From assembly GCF_910592395.1 (NCBI RefSeq), contig NC_088314.1, positions 14,014,001 through 14,078,000 on the forward strand: 64,000 nt of DNA, read 5' to 3'. Position numbers and translations under genes: made by a program. This document shows positions 23,177 to 30,937 of the stretch, in pieces; position 1 is the stretch's first letter, and each line of letters starts with the position of its first letter. The DNA is from Lineus longissimus. Lineage: Eukaryota; Nemertea; Pilidiophora; Heteronemertea; Lineidae. Under the pieces are notes generated by a model that worked only from the letters and a program-made list of their open reading frames with translations, did no database searches and had not been told where the DNA came from.

Positions 23177-24433
23177 ATGGCAACAGGATATTTATTAAAT
23201 ACCGAAAGGGCACATAAGATTCCACTTGGTTTAAAAGCTGAGAGGCAGCATCATATCATTACTCATAACCCATCATCTGCTAACCCCAAAGAAACACTGT
23301 ATGTTAGAATACCGGCATTGCGAGAGAATACATTCTTTGTACCTAAATCTCTTTATCTGTCTGCTGATGTAACCATTTCTGGTAATTCTAAAAATAGCGT
23401 TGTAAATAATCTTGGTAGAAACCTAATCTCAAAGATGGTGGTTAAGTGGGGAACAGAGCAGATATTTGACCTTGACGAATACAGTCATTATTCTACATTT
23501 AAAGATCTGTGGTTTACAGAAGAAGAAAGAAATGATAGAGTTTTTCAGGGTATTCAGTCAAAAAATCTTAGAGAATTAAGATCAGGAGTCGCTGAAGCTG
23601 ATGTCACTGGAGAAACAGCTAATGAAAAGACTTTAAAGAAAGTGTTTGACAAGAAGTACAAAATACCATTAGATTTTGAACTATTCCATCATCATGCTCC
23701 ATTTTACAAGTTTCCAATTCAAGAAGATGTTATCATTGAAATAACTTTAGCACCAAAGGAGGAAATCATAGTCACCACAACCACAGCTAGCATGGGCTAC
23801 AAACTAGAGAATATTTGTTTTGAATATGATAACGTAGCCAACAAAATGATTGCTAGTCAATTGAGTAACAAGTACAACTCTGGATTCTCAATATTTTATG
23901 ATTGGGTAGACCATTTTAAGACAGTCAATGTTACTGCTAATGAAACACTAATTAATAAGAACATCAACTTTCCAAGAATGTCTATTAAAGGATTATTATT
24001 ACTATTTGTGTCTGACTATGTAGATGGAGCTAGAGATTCAGAGAAGTTTGAAAACCCTAACATAAGTAAAGTGCAGATCACAATAGAGGGTGTTGCCAAT
24101 CAGGTGTTCCCAGAAGGAATGAGAATGATGGATCAATGGGAGGAGATCAAGAAACATTTTATGTCTGAAGATTTGAAGAAAACTCATGACTGTAACATGA
24201 CCATGGAAAAATACTATGGTGATTCTAATCACTATGGTTTATGGTTGGACCTGAGAACTTCTGAGGATAATCGTCTACACGGATCAGGAAAGAAGCTCCA
24301 GAACACAAAAGATGGTATTCAATTATCTATTACAAAGAAATCTGGAAAGGGACCATACAAAATGCACATATTTGTGGTTTCTGACGCCCAGGTTAACATT
24401 CAGAATTCTCAGATTGCTTCACTCCAGCACTGA
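23177..24433 (+). CDS. Polinton major capsid protein, double-jelly-roll type (418 aa)
   Basis: This intact 418-residue protein resembles the capsid-protein family of one invertebrate Polinton/adintovirus-like lineage: the N-terminal MATGYLLNTE start, the LGLKAERQHHIITHNPS and ETLYVRIPAL segments, and a central DFELFHHHAPFYKFPIQED block. Two beta-rich halves meet at about residue 200. The double jelly-roll assignment is from family knowledge; the fold cannot be seen directly. It would form the pseudo-hexagonal capsomers. The ATG lies in AATAGAAATGG, the start-site motif shared by several genes of the element. It is unlike the capsid gene of Polinton B at 56,925-62,837, showing two lineages. 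No palindromic inserts are present. Confidence 0.7.
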   Translation: MATGYLLNTERAHKIPLGLKAERQHHIITHNPSSANPKETLYVRIPALRENTFFVPKSLYLSADVTISGNSKNSVVNNLGRNLISKMVVKWGTEQIFDLDEYSHYSTFKDLWFTEEERNDRVFQGIQSKNLRELRSGVAEADVTGETANEKTLKKVFDKKYKIPLDFELFHHHAPFYKFPIQEDVIIEITLAPKEEIIVTTTTASMGYKLENICFEYDNVANKMIASQLSNKYNSGFSIFYDWVDHFKTVNVTANETLINKNINFPRMSIKGLLLLFVSDYVDGARDSEKFENPNISKVQITIEGVANQVFPEGMRMMDQWEEIKKHFMSEDLKKTHDCNMTMEKYYGDSNHYGLWLDLRTSEDNRLHGSGKKLQNTKDGIQLSITKKSGKGPYKMHIFVVSDAQVNIQNSQIASLQH

Positions 24434-24443
24434 GGTGCTGCAA

Positions 24444-24476
24444 GAACAAAGTTCGCTCCAACACTAAAACAAAGTT
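24444..24476. repeat. Mini-palindromes (cluster 1)
   Basis: GAACAAAGTTC at 24,444-24,454 and a partial copy, ACAAAGTTCGT, near 24,469, in the gap after the capsid gene. Confidence 0.75.
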
Positions 24477-24545
24477 CGTACAACACTAAATTAAATACTG
24501 AATACTAGATAAATGAGTTTTACTAGTGATTTTCTAAGTAATTAA

Positions 24546-24782
24546 ATGGATACACCAGGAAAGAAAGATATCATAAATACACTGTATCAAAGTTTACTGT
24601 TGGCATCAACAACAATTGGTTACTCTATGTTACTGAAAAGGTTCTTGAGAATCAATATTGGTCCCCCAAGTCAGGCCGACCTAGAGGAAATTCTTAAACT
24701 GGGAGGAACTGTAGCTATTAGTAATGGAACATTTGAGTACCTTTACGATCAAGGAATCCTACCCAGAAATATTATGAAGTAA
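24546..24782 (+). CDS. Small membrane-associated Polinton protein (78 aa), unknown function
   Basis: A short intact frame between the capsid and jelly-roll genes, starting within AATTAAATGG like its neighbours. One hydrophobic helix is visible at about residues 12-28 (SLLLASTTIGYSMLL), followed by a polar, acidic stretch. The gene position, start motif and spacing support it as real. I do not recognise the family; small membrane proteins are common in virus structural blocks, so a virion or membrane role is only inferred. Confidence 0.65.
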   Translation: MDTPGKKDIINTLYQSLLLASTTIGYSMLLKRFLRINIGPPSQADLEEILKLGGTVAISNGTFEYLYDQGILPRNIMK

Positions 24783-24839
24783 GAATAATTTACTTATTTG
24801 ATAAAAGGTAAATTTGAAAACGAAAATTTGCTTAAGTAA

Positions 24840-25586
24840 ATGGTTACTGTAATGAACATAGATTCAAGTGACTATCCAGATCAGAGTTCAAGTGATTTAA
24901 CAGTCAATCTCAAGACTGAAATTCAAGATGCATGTAGCATCACTTTAACTTTTGCAGTAATACCTTGTACATTCTACAACATAAGTGCAGCCAGGGAGAA
25001 TAACCGAATCAAAGTTAAGGGGTTTGATGTGGCAGAGATTACGCTACCAGATGGTCTCTATGACCTACAGAGCTTTTCAAAAGTATTTGCGGATAAGTTG
25101 AAAGAAAATAGTATGAGTAGAGGTGCTGTCAGATTTGACCTTGAAGAACCAACAGGTAAGGCCATCTTACACTTCCTAAAGAGAAAAAATGAGGCGCATT
25201 ATCAGATCTATTTTCTTGGTAAAAGTAATGAATTATTTGGCATGAAATCAGAATGGCCTTATCCTTTAGACAATAAAAGTAAGGATGATGTTGTAAGCGA
25301 GAAACACATCAATTTTAGACCAATTAACCATTTTGTTTTTCACTGTGACATAATCGAATCTAATAGTGTATTAAGTAATGGTGAAGCATCTGATGTGCTA
25401 ACCACAAGACCAATAAAGGAAGCTAATTTTGGGGATTTAATAGCATACACATTTGAGAAACCAATAGCAATTCCCTGTAAACCAAGATTCAATAAGCTGA
25501 ATATTCGCTTAACTGATGAAAAAGGTGACATCATCGATCTTAATGGTCATAATGTACAGTACCAATTGGTATTAAGACATCATTAA
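24840..25586 (+). CDS. Minor capsid (penton-like) protein, single jelly-roll type (248 aa)
   Basis: Intact frame beginning at GTAAATGG. The pattern fits the single-jelly-roll/penton-like proteins of Polintons: an N-terminal VTVMNIDSSDYPDQSS strand region, a DGLYDLQSFSKVFADKL helix segment (about residues 75-95), and a C-terminal beta-hairpin signature, NIRLTDEKGDIIDLNG (about 223-238), just before the stop. In relatives such proteins occupy the five-fold vertices. It follows the capsid gene on the same strand with a 57-bp gap after the 78-aa frame. A second protein with a similar C-terminal signature is encoded at 39,720-40,712. Confidence 0.65.
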   Translation: MVTVMNIDSSDYPDQSSSDLTVNLKTEIQDACSITLTFAVIPCTFYNISAARENNRIKVKGFDVAEITLPDGLYDLQSFSKVFADKLKENSMSRGAVRFDLEEPTGKAILHFLKRKNEAHYQIYFLGKSNELFGMKSEWPYPLDNKSKDDVVSEKHINFRPINHFVFHCDIIESNSVLSNGEASDVLTTRPIKEANFGDLIAYTFEKPIAIPCKPRFNKLNIRLTDEKGDIIDLNGHNVQYQLVLRHH

Positions 25587-25619
25587 ATTCACTGGAATTA
25601 ACATTTTCACTGGAATTAA

Positions 25620-26078
25620 ATGGCTGGCATTGGCATTTTATTTGGATCTGCAATAATCAATGGATTAGCATTCACTGGATCCGGTTACCTTTTTAAAAAA
25701 CTAGACAAGAATGGCTATGAGACTGAAGTGAAAAGACATGATTTGGCTCAGGAGCAATTGCTAAGAGTATCCACAGAATGGGATGAGCATAGGAAAAGTA
25801 CCATTGACTTCGTTAATCTTGAATTAAAGAGAGAAAGAGACGCTTCTATTGATTTTAACAATACTGATTCAGCACTTACTGTTTACAATCATTTACATCC
25901 AGAAAGAACTATTGTACTACCTCAGCGACCACAATTAAGTGATTACTACCAACCTAGTGATGTAATGAAGAAATACGAGTACCTATGGATTATCCTAGGA
26001 CTTAGTGGTTTAGGGTTAATAATTTATTATTTTACTAGGGTTAGAAAGACTAAGACCACTGATCGGACACAGTCCTGA
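25620..26078 (+). CDS. Polinton-associated two-membrane-segment protein (152 aa)
   Basis: Hydrophobic segments lie at both ends: residues 1-24 (GILFGSAIINGLAFTGSGYL) and about 123-141 (WIILGLSGLGLIIYYF), with a basic tail. The middle is charged and helical (KRHDLAQEQLLRVSTEW, then DFVNLELKRERDASIDF). I recognise this arrangement as recurring in invertebrate Polinton-like elements, but its job is not established; a virion membrane or core role is inference. The start is in GGAATTAAATGG. It ends the first plus-strand structural block, and a palindrome pair follows its 3' end. Confidence 0.7.
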   Translation: MAGIGILFGSAIINGLAFTGSGYLFKKLDKNGYETEVKRHDLAQEQLLRVSTEWDEHRKSTIDFVNLELKRERDASIDFNNTDSALTVYNHLHPERTIVLPQRPQLSDYYQPSDVMKKYEYLWIILGLSGLGLIIYYFTRVRKTKTTDRTQS

Positions 26079-26089
26079 GAGCATAGCTC
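26065..26089. repeat. Mini-palindrome pair (cluster 2)
   Basis: GGACACAGTCC (26,065-26,075), 3 bp, then GAGCATAGCTC (26,079-26,089). The first overlaps the last codons of the 152-aa gene. Confidence 0.85.
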
Positions 26090-26103
26090 AATCAGAAGCG
26101 GGA

Positions 26104-26724
26104 CTAAGATTTTTGATGTGAAAGAGTAAATCCAAATGGATGTTGTAGTCTAATGATCAGTTTTGATCCTTTTTTCATCTTAAGTTCTTCTATGTAGTAC
26201 TGTCTTTTCTCCTTAGGAATAACACTGTTTTCTTCTAAGGCATCTTTCATGGCTGATTCATCCTTATTAAAAAATAATACTAAAATTCTTATGTTCTCTC
26301 TGTAGTCCTTAACAACTGAATTGTACTTCTGAACTAGTAACCAAACAGTGAGATTGTAGTGCCTGCCGGAAAAGGCAAGATTACATAACTCGGACACCTT
26401 CTTTTTTGTGTCTCTCAAATTAGCACAGTCATCAATGAGGAATAATGTGTTAGAACCAGCAAAGGTCAGAGTAGCAAACTGAAGCACAAGGTCCAAATTA
26501 CTGGCCACAGCTTCGGGATTAACTATGTAGACGTTCTTGTCTTGGTAAATCCATTTCCTTTCATATGTCTTATTGTTGAAATATGTTGGACAGAAAATGA
26601 CTATGTTCTGGAACTTGTGTCGATACTCCTTTTCTAAGAGGTCAAGGGCAAAATATGTCTTACCACAATTGGTAACACCAGAAATTAACATATTGTGTGG
26701 CTCGTAAATAAATACTTCACTCAT
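26104..26724 (-). CDS. Genome-packaging ATPase, FtsK/HerA type (206 aa)
   Basis: Near the N-terminus is a Walker A motif, SGVTNCGKT (about residues 15-23), and further on a Walker B motif, TLFLIDDC (about 92-99), followed by a segment with FSGRHYNLTVWLLVQKYNSV that fits the usual sensor/arginine-finger region. This is the compact packaging ATPase of Polintons, which would pump DNA into the capsid. It is intact. Its ATG (26,724-26,722) is four bases from the divergent integrase ATG, within the perfect palindrome CATTTAAATG, so both genes must share one very short start region. No palindromic insert is present. Confidence 0.9.
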   Translation of the reverse strand: MSEVFIYEPHNMLISGVTNCGKTYFALDLLEKEYRHKFQNIVIFCPTYFNNKTYERKWIYQDKNVYIVNPEAVASNLDLVLQFATLTFAGSNTLFLIDDCANLRDTKKKVSELCNLAFSGRHYNLTVWLLVQKYNSVVKDYRENIRILVLFFNKDESAMKDALEENSVIPKEKRQYYIEELKMKKGSKLIIRLQHPFGFTLSHQKS

Positions 26725-26731
26725 TTAAATG
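26722..26731. promoter_or_regulatory. Shared divergent start site CATTTAAATG (ATPase and integrase)
   Basis: The two opposing start codons are separated only by TTAA, making a 10-bp palindrome. It matches the TAAATG start motif of other genes in the element, so it may be a two-way initiator. Confidence 0.6.
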
Positions 26732-27880
26732 AATGTAAAGGATGACAAACAGCAGTATCTAAGGGATTTGTACTACAACCCCGAGAGTCCCGTGGCTTAC
26801 AGTTCTTTGAGTAAAATCTGGAAACAGGTCAAGGAAGATATGACTTCGTCACGAGAGCAGAGCACAACTTCGTTGTTAGGGACAAAGTCCCGCTCAGGAA
26901 AACTTATTAAACAAAAAGAAGTGAAAGAATTTCTAGAAACACTACCAACTCACCAACTACACAAACCGGCCATTAAGAAGTTCACCTTCAGGAAGACAAT
27001 GGTATCGTACATCGATCAACAGTGGCAAGCAGATCTGGTTGACATGCAAAAATTTGAGAAACAGAATAAGGGTTTCAGATTCATTTTAACAGTCATAGAT
27101 CTATTTAGTCGTTTTTCTTGGGCTCTAGCAGTTAAGAGTAAGAGGGGAGAAGAAATCAGAGATGCATTTAAAGTGATATTTGAGGAAGCAAAACCAACGA
27201 AAATCCAGTTTGATGACGGTACAGAATTTTACAACAAACACTTCAAGGAACTCTTAACAGAAAATGACATAGAATGGTTCTCCACAAAATCTGATAAGAA
27301 GGCAGCAGTAGTAGAGAGATTCAATAGAACCCTTAAAGAAAAAATGTGGCGTTATTTCACCGCTAAGGAGACTGACAAGTGGATTGACGTTCTGGATGAC
27401 CTGGTCAGCGGCTACAATAACACATTTCACTCATCAATAGGTATGAAACCTGTAGACGCCAGAAAGATGGAAAACGAAGGAACAGTGTGGTACAATCTTT
27501 ACGGTCTTCACCTCAAAGAGACATTTGGTGATCCAAAGTACAAAGTAGGTGACAGTGTAAGAATTTCAAAGTACAAGTCCATTTTCGGTAAAGGTTACAT
27601 GCCCAACTACACTGAGGAGGTGTTCCAAATCAAACATATCATCTTTACTCACCCTATCGTCTACCAGCTTGAGGATTACCACAAAGAAGAAATTCAAGGA
27701 TATTTCTATGAAGAGGAATTGAGCTATGTTCCTAATCCTGACCAGCTAGAGTACAAGATCGAGAAAATCCTAAGGTACAAGACCAGTAAAGGCAAGAAAT
27801 ACGGATTAGTGAAGTGGAAGGGTTACAGTGATAAGTTCAATGAATGGTTACCAGTTTCTGATATCAAATCATTGAAATGA
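26729..27880 (+). CDS. Polinton integrase, retroviral (rve) type with C-terminal chromodomain (383 aa)
   Basis: The DDE core is visible: Asp in WQADLVDMQ (about residues 97-105), Asp in IQFDDGTEFY (about 155-164) and Glu in VVERFNRTLKEKM (about 190-202). A C-terminal chromodomain follows (YKIEKILRYKTSKGKKYGL, then VKWKGYSDKFNEWLP, about 340-375), typical of Polinton integrases. It would cut and join the element ends, giving the 6-bp duplication seen here. Residues about 38-56 (TSSREQSTTSLLGTKSRS) come from the mini-palindrome family and look like an insertion before the catalytic core. Intact. Integrase C-terminus of Polinton B at 54,720-55,150 is clearly different. Confidence 0.92.
   Translation: MNVKDDKQQYLRDLYYNPESPVAYSSLSKIWKQVKEDMTSSREQSTTSLLGTKSRSGKLIKQKEVKEFLETLPTHQLHKPAIKKFTFRKTMVSYIDQQWQADLVDMQKFEKQNKGFRFILTVIDLFSRFSWALAVKSKRGEEIRDAFKVIFEEAKPTKIQFDDGTEFYNKHFKELLTENDIEWFSTKSDKKAAVVERFNRTLKEKMWRYFTAKETDKWIDVLDDLVSGYNNTFHSSIGMKPVDARKMENEGTVWYNLYGLHLKETFGDPKYKVGDSVRISKYKSIFGKGYMPNYTEEVFQIKHIIFTHPIVYQLEDYHKEEIQGYFYEEELSYVPNPDQLEYKIEKILRYKTSKGKKYGLVKWKGYSDKFNEWLPVSDIKSLK
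26841..26890. repeat. Mini-palindromes inside the integrase gene (cluster 3)
   Basis: TGACTTCGTCA, a degenerate GAGCAGAGCAC, CAACTTCGTTG and GGACAAAGTCC in series; they keep the integrase frame open. Confidence 0.8.
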
Positions 27881-27911
27881 AATAAAGTCTCTAAAGTGAC
27901 TTAAGTCACAA

Positions 27912-27921
27912 GAACAAGTTC
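27912..27921. repeat. Mini-palindrome (cluster 4)
   Basis: GAACAAGTTC in the gap between the integrase and HNH genes; one loop base shorter than the standard form. Confidence 0.6.
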
Positions 27922-27967
27922 GAAAAACGTAATTAAAAAAAAAATGTCCTACTAAATAAAGAAAGAA

Positions 27968-29128
27968 ATGGATGGAGCAATATTTGATAATCAAAATGGT
28001 ATGATGAATCAAAATGGTATGATGAATCAGAATAATATGATGAATCAGAATAATATGATGAATCATGATAATATGATGAATCAGAATATTCAGAAGTTTT
28101 TGTATTATTTGCATCAAAATAATATGTTAAATCAAAATCTGATAAATCAGATTATGTTAAATCAAAATATGATAAATCAGTTTATCTTAAATCAAAACAT
28201 GGAAAATCAAAACATGATAAATCAGACTAATATGATGAATCAAAACATGGAAAATCAACCTACAATTTATTGTGTTAAGTGCTGTGAAAAGAAACCTGAA
28301 ATTAATTTTGAAAAGAACAGGCGTAATAAACTACTTGATTATTGTAAAGAATGTGGTTCAAGTAAAATCAAGGGATGTAATAAATGTTATGAAAATGAAT
28401 TACTAAGTGATGGTGAATTTGGTAAAGACGGAAATAGAGGTAACTGCAGATCATGTTTTAATTCATATTACAAAAAGGATTACCTTGACCAAAATGGTAA
28501 TAGAGACAGACACAAAATTAGAGTTGGTCTAAACCGCATTTCTAAGGGAGAGTGTAATCGAGCTATGCTCTCAGGACGAAGTCTGACCGGTAATTCATCA
28601 TTCAATCTAGGATGTACAGACAGTTTCTTCTCACAGTGGTTAGAGTACCAGAGGAGTCTATCTCCAATAGGACAAAGTCCCGAGAACAGAGTTCGAATAG
28701 TAGAAGAAGAGTTGGATCATGTCTTACCAATCAAGGAATTCAAAGATAAACCTGAACTGTGCTTTGCTTGGTTTAACATTAGACCAATGTCTAAAACACA
28801 AAACAGACAGAAGAGTGCTAAAGTAGACTACACACTATTTAAGGATCAATTGGATAGGTCAATGGATTTCATGGTAAAAATGAGAAGTGAAAACTGGTTT
28901 GTCTTTCGAGACCAGGATGTAATACCAAATTGGAAAATAGTGATATCACAGCATTTCGGGGATTATCTTCGTGATGAAAATATGATTCTGCTTGATAGAT
29001 TATCGAATTTAAATAATAACATGAGAATGAACCAGAACATTAACATATGTAGTCAGACAGAAATCATAAACGAGATGATTAAGTTGAATAATAGACTTGA
29101 AAGAAATTTACTCTTTGCAGTGAATTGA
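27968..29128 (+). CDS. HNH-like nuclease with Asn/Met/Gln-rich N-terminus and zinc-binding cysteines (386 aa)
   Basis: Residues 1-95 are a repeat of units such as NQNNMM and NQNMIN, low in complexity and prion-like. Residues about 98-165 carry CxxC pairs (CVKCCEKKP, CKECGSS, CNKCYEN, CRSCF), a likely zinc-binding region. Residues about 245-285 have ELDHVLPIKEF, then CFAWFNIRPMSKTQNRQKS, fitting an HNH/endonuclease VII-like active site. A nuclease role is thus inferred; it could process replication intermediates or cut DNA to spread sequences. Two mini-palindrome inserts lie between the zinc region and the HNH motif. The start is AGAAATGG. Intact. Confidence 0.65.
   Translation: MDGAIFDNQNGMMNQNGMMNQNNMMNQNNMMNHDNMMNQNIQKFLYYLHQNNMLNQNLINQIMLNQNMINQFILNQNMENQNMINQTNMMNQNMENQPTIYCVKCCEKKPEINFEKNRRNKLLDYCKECGSSKIKGCNKCYENELLSDGEFGKDGNRGNCRSCFNSYYKKDYLDQNGNRDRHKIRVGLNRISKGECNRAMLSGRSLTGNSSFNLGCTDSFFSQWLEYQRSLSPIGQSPENRVRIVEEELDHVLPIKEFKDKPELCFAWFNIRPMSKTQNRQKSAKVDYTLFKDQLDRSMDFMVKMRSENWFVFRDQDVIPNWKIVISQHFGDYLRDENMILLDRLSNLNNNMRMNQNINICSQTEIINEMIKLNNRLERNLLFAVN
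28560..28584. repeat. Mini-palindrome pair inside the HNH gene (cluster 5)
   Basis: GAGCTATGCTC, 3 bp, GGACGAAGTCT. It is read as RAMLSGRSLTG in the protein. Confidence 0.9.
28670..28694. repeat. Mini-palindrome pair inside the HNH gene (cluster 6)
   Basis: GGACAAAGTCC, 3 bp, GAACAGAGTTC; read as GQSPENRVR. It has the opposite order to cluster 5. Confidence 0.9.
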
Positions 29129-29147
29129 TTTTATTTTACTTAATTAA

Positions 29148-29417
29148 ATGAATAGAACTTGGGGTTACACAAAACGACCACGTAATTGGAAAGAAAGATT
29201 AGAACGATTTCATAGAGAATTAGAGGCAGAAGTAGAGTCAAAGTTGGAGCCTGGTCCCGAAAAACCTTTAAAACCTGCTGTGCCTGCTGGGTCAGAAAAA
29301 CCTGTTGGGTCAGAAAAACCTTTAAAATTTAATGTACTTCAAAAACCTGTAGTGTCAGTAGGATCAACACTAAACACTAGAAATGACAGAACAACTGATT
29401 CTAGTTATTCCCACTAA
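29148..29417 (+). CDS. Small basic Polinton protein with SEKPLK-type repeats (89 aa)
   Basis: The frame starts in TTAATTAAATGA, the element's start motif. The N-terminus is basic and aromatic (TWGYTKRPRNWKERLERF), the middle repeats EKPLKP, AGSEKPVG and SEKPLKF, and the end is Ser/Thr-rich. I do not recognise a family. Position between the HNH and 219-aa genes, only 4 bp from the latter, supports its being expressed. Its charge might suit a DNA- or membrane-binding role, but that is speculation. Confidence 0.55.
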   Translation: MNRTWGYTKRPRNWKERLERFHRELEAEVESKLEPGPEKPLKPAVPAGSEKPVGSEKPLKFNVLQKPVVSVGSTLNTRNDRTTDSSYSH

Positions 29418-29421
29418 TTAA

Positions 29422-30081
29422 ATGGATGGAGACAATAAGGTTTATCCAGATTTAAGTAATTTAAACTCTGAAAGTCATTTGAACTATGAAAGGTCTGAAA
29501 AGCATACAGAAAGTAACCCTCAGGCTTTCAGACTACAACAAATATGTGAGGTTAAGAGTTTCTTAGAAAGCGAGATAGAATTTAGAAGAAAGATATTTTC
29601 AAAGTACAAAAAAGCATTTAGCGTAATTACTGGCATTAGCCACTTCCTTAATTTAACTAGCGTAGCAGCCGGATCTGTTGGTGTTTCCGCTCTAGCTGGT
29701 GTCATCACGGCACCGATAGGATTAGCTTTGGGTGGCGTAACAATAGGTAGTGCCATTATTTCATCAGCCTTAGGCTGGGAGAAAAAGAATATTCTAAGGA
29801 AAATTGAAAAGCATGAGAATATCAGAATGTTGGCAATTTCAAAACTGAACACAATCAATGATTTGGTTAGTAAAGCCTTAACCGATTCTCACATATCTAC
29901 AGATGAGTTTACTTTGATTCTCAAGGAGAAGGAGAAATACATTTCGATGAAAAATGCCATTAGGAAAAAACAAAGGGAGGCAAGTTCAGCTGTTGATGTA
30001 GAGTCTTTAAAGAAGACTTTTTTAGAAGAAGGAAAAAAACTAGCACAGACAGAGATGCTAGAAAAACTAAAAGTTCAGTAA
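29422..30081 (+). CDS. Polinton-associated protein with glycine-rich hydrophobic core and coiled coil (219 aa)
   Basis: A charged N-terminal helix (about residues 38-65) is followed by a long small-residue hydrophobic segment, about residues 75-115 (AAGSVGVSALAGVITAPIG, then LALGGVTIGSAIISSALG), likely two membrane hairpins, then a basic helical region with KLNTINDLVSKALTDSHIS and EFTLILKEKEKY. This arrangement recurs in Polinton-like elements of marine invertebrates; its function is not known to me. Start in CTAATTAAATGG. An out-of-frame extension directly follows its stop. Confidence 0.7.
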   Translation: MDGDNKVYPDLSNLNSESHLNYERSEKHTESNPQAFRLQQICEVKSFLESEIEFRRKIFSKYKKAFSVITGISHFLNLTSVAAGSVGVSALAGVITAPIGLALGGVTIGSAIISSALGWEKKNILRKIEKHENIRMLAISKLNTINDLVSKALTDSHISTDEFTLILKEKEKYISMKNAIRKKQREASSAVDVESLKKTFLEEGKKLAQTEMLEKLKVQ

Positions 30082-30212
30082 ATCAAACAGGACCCGGACT
30101 ACGTCCTAATCCTAATGTGGTGTATCACTATCACTATTATCATGACTTCGGTGTTAGGGATGAATTTCACCAAGTAACACTACCATCAGCACCACCCTAT
30201 TCATTAGTTTAA
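30078..30212 (+). other. Overlapping-frame extension of the 219-aa gene
   Basis: Directly across the stop of the 219-aa frame, a second frame stays open from 30,078 to 30,212. It is rich in Tyr/His (VVYHYHYYHDFGV) and ends TLPSAPPYSLV, including a PSAP tetrapeptide. No ATG starts it. It may be a C-terminal part displaced by a frameshift, or chance. Confidence 0.35.
30096..30106. repeat. Mini-palindrome (cluster 7)
   Basis: GGACTACGTCC, a single hairpin just after the 219-aa stop. Confidence 0.75.
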
Positions 30213-30214
30213 TC

Positions 30215-30299
30215 GAACTTTGTTCTCTGGACGTAGTCCGACTAGGACAAAGTCCAGAGAGCATAGCTCGAGTCGAGCTTTGCTCTCAAGACGTAGTCG
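30215..30299. repeat. Mini-palindrome cluster of six hairpins (cluster 8)
   Basis: Hairpins at 30,215, 30,229, 30,245, 30,259, 30,275 and 30,289, each 11 bp, with gaps of exactly 3, 5, 3, 5 and 3 bp. Pair order alternates. It lies between the convergent 219-aa and polymerase genes, where a terminator would be expected. Confidence 0.95.
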
Positions 30300-30591
30300 T
30301 ACTCAAGCGAAGTTTGAATCGCTGTAATCTATGTAGCCTTCATAATACATTCCAAATGGTAAGGTGCTTATTCCATCTTCAAGTATGAACCTCTTGTCAT
30401 CAAAAGGACTGAGGCTTTTTTTGTCAACTTCTTCCAAATAGATTTGGTGTTTATCTGATCTTAAGTGTCTCATCTTGTGGTAAAATGACCTACTCTTTTC
30501 AAGACAATCAACATAGTCATCAAATGAGATATTTCTCCTTACTACATTCTTGGCAATACCCTTCAATTTCTTAGAATCGTAATCTTTTGTC

Positions 30592-30616
30592 GAGCCTTGC
30601 TCTCCAGACATAGTCT
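30592..30616. repeat. Mini-palindrome pair in the polymerase C-terminal piece (cluster 9)
   Basis: GAGCCTTGCTC, 3 bp, AGACATAGTCT; read in the protein as TKTMSGEQGSTKD. Confidence 0.8.
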
Positions 30617-30699
30617 TGGTCCTGTAAGCGTACATCTTACTTCTCAGGGCAATGAATTCAGTCATCTCTACTCCTCCTAGCTCATCCTTAAAGTAGCCT

Positions 30700-30713
30700 G
30701 GTACCTTCTTCTT
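30700..30713. repeat. LINE target-site duplication, left copy
   Basis: GGTACCTTCTTCTT; the identical 14 bases occur at 36,269-36,282. A poly-T (poly-A of the minus-strand LINE) follows directly. Confidence 0.9.
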
Positions 30714-30937
30714 TTTTTTTGTAATTGATAATTTTATTCACCAAAAACACAACTGTTACATGAAGTTCTACAGAATAAGAGGGCATGCAAGTACATAATA
30801 TTGTTACAATATAAAACGATAGATGGCGACCTTGTTGTTCAAAACGGTTCAGGGTATAGTAAATTCCTTTTGCGGCTACAGATAACAAGGCAAAAGTGGG
30901 TCAGCGTGCAATTACTCGACGAAATGTACAGTGTATG

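Noticed and set aside
23177-30081. Bacterial or phage contamination, suggested by dense short-spaced genes
   Set aside because: Terminal repeats, a 6-bp duplication in flanking animal DNA, a chromodomain integrase and a nested LINE mark it as a Polinton.
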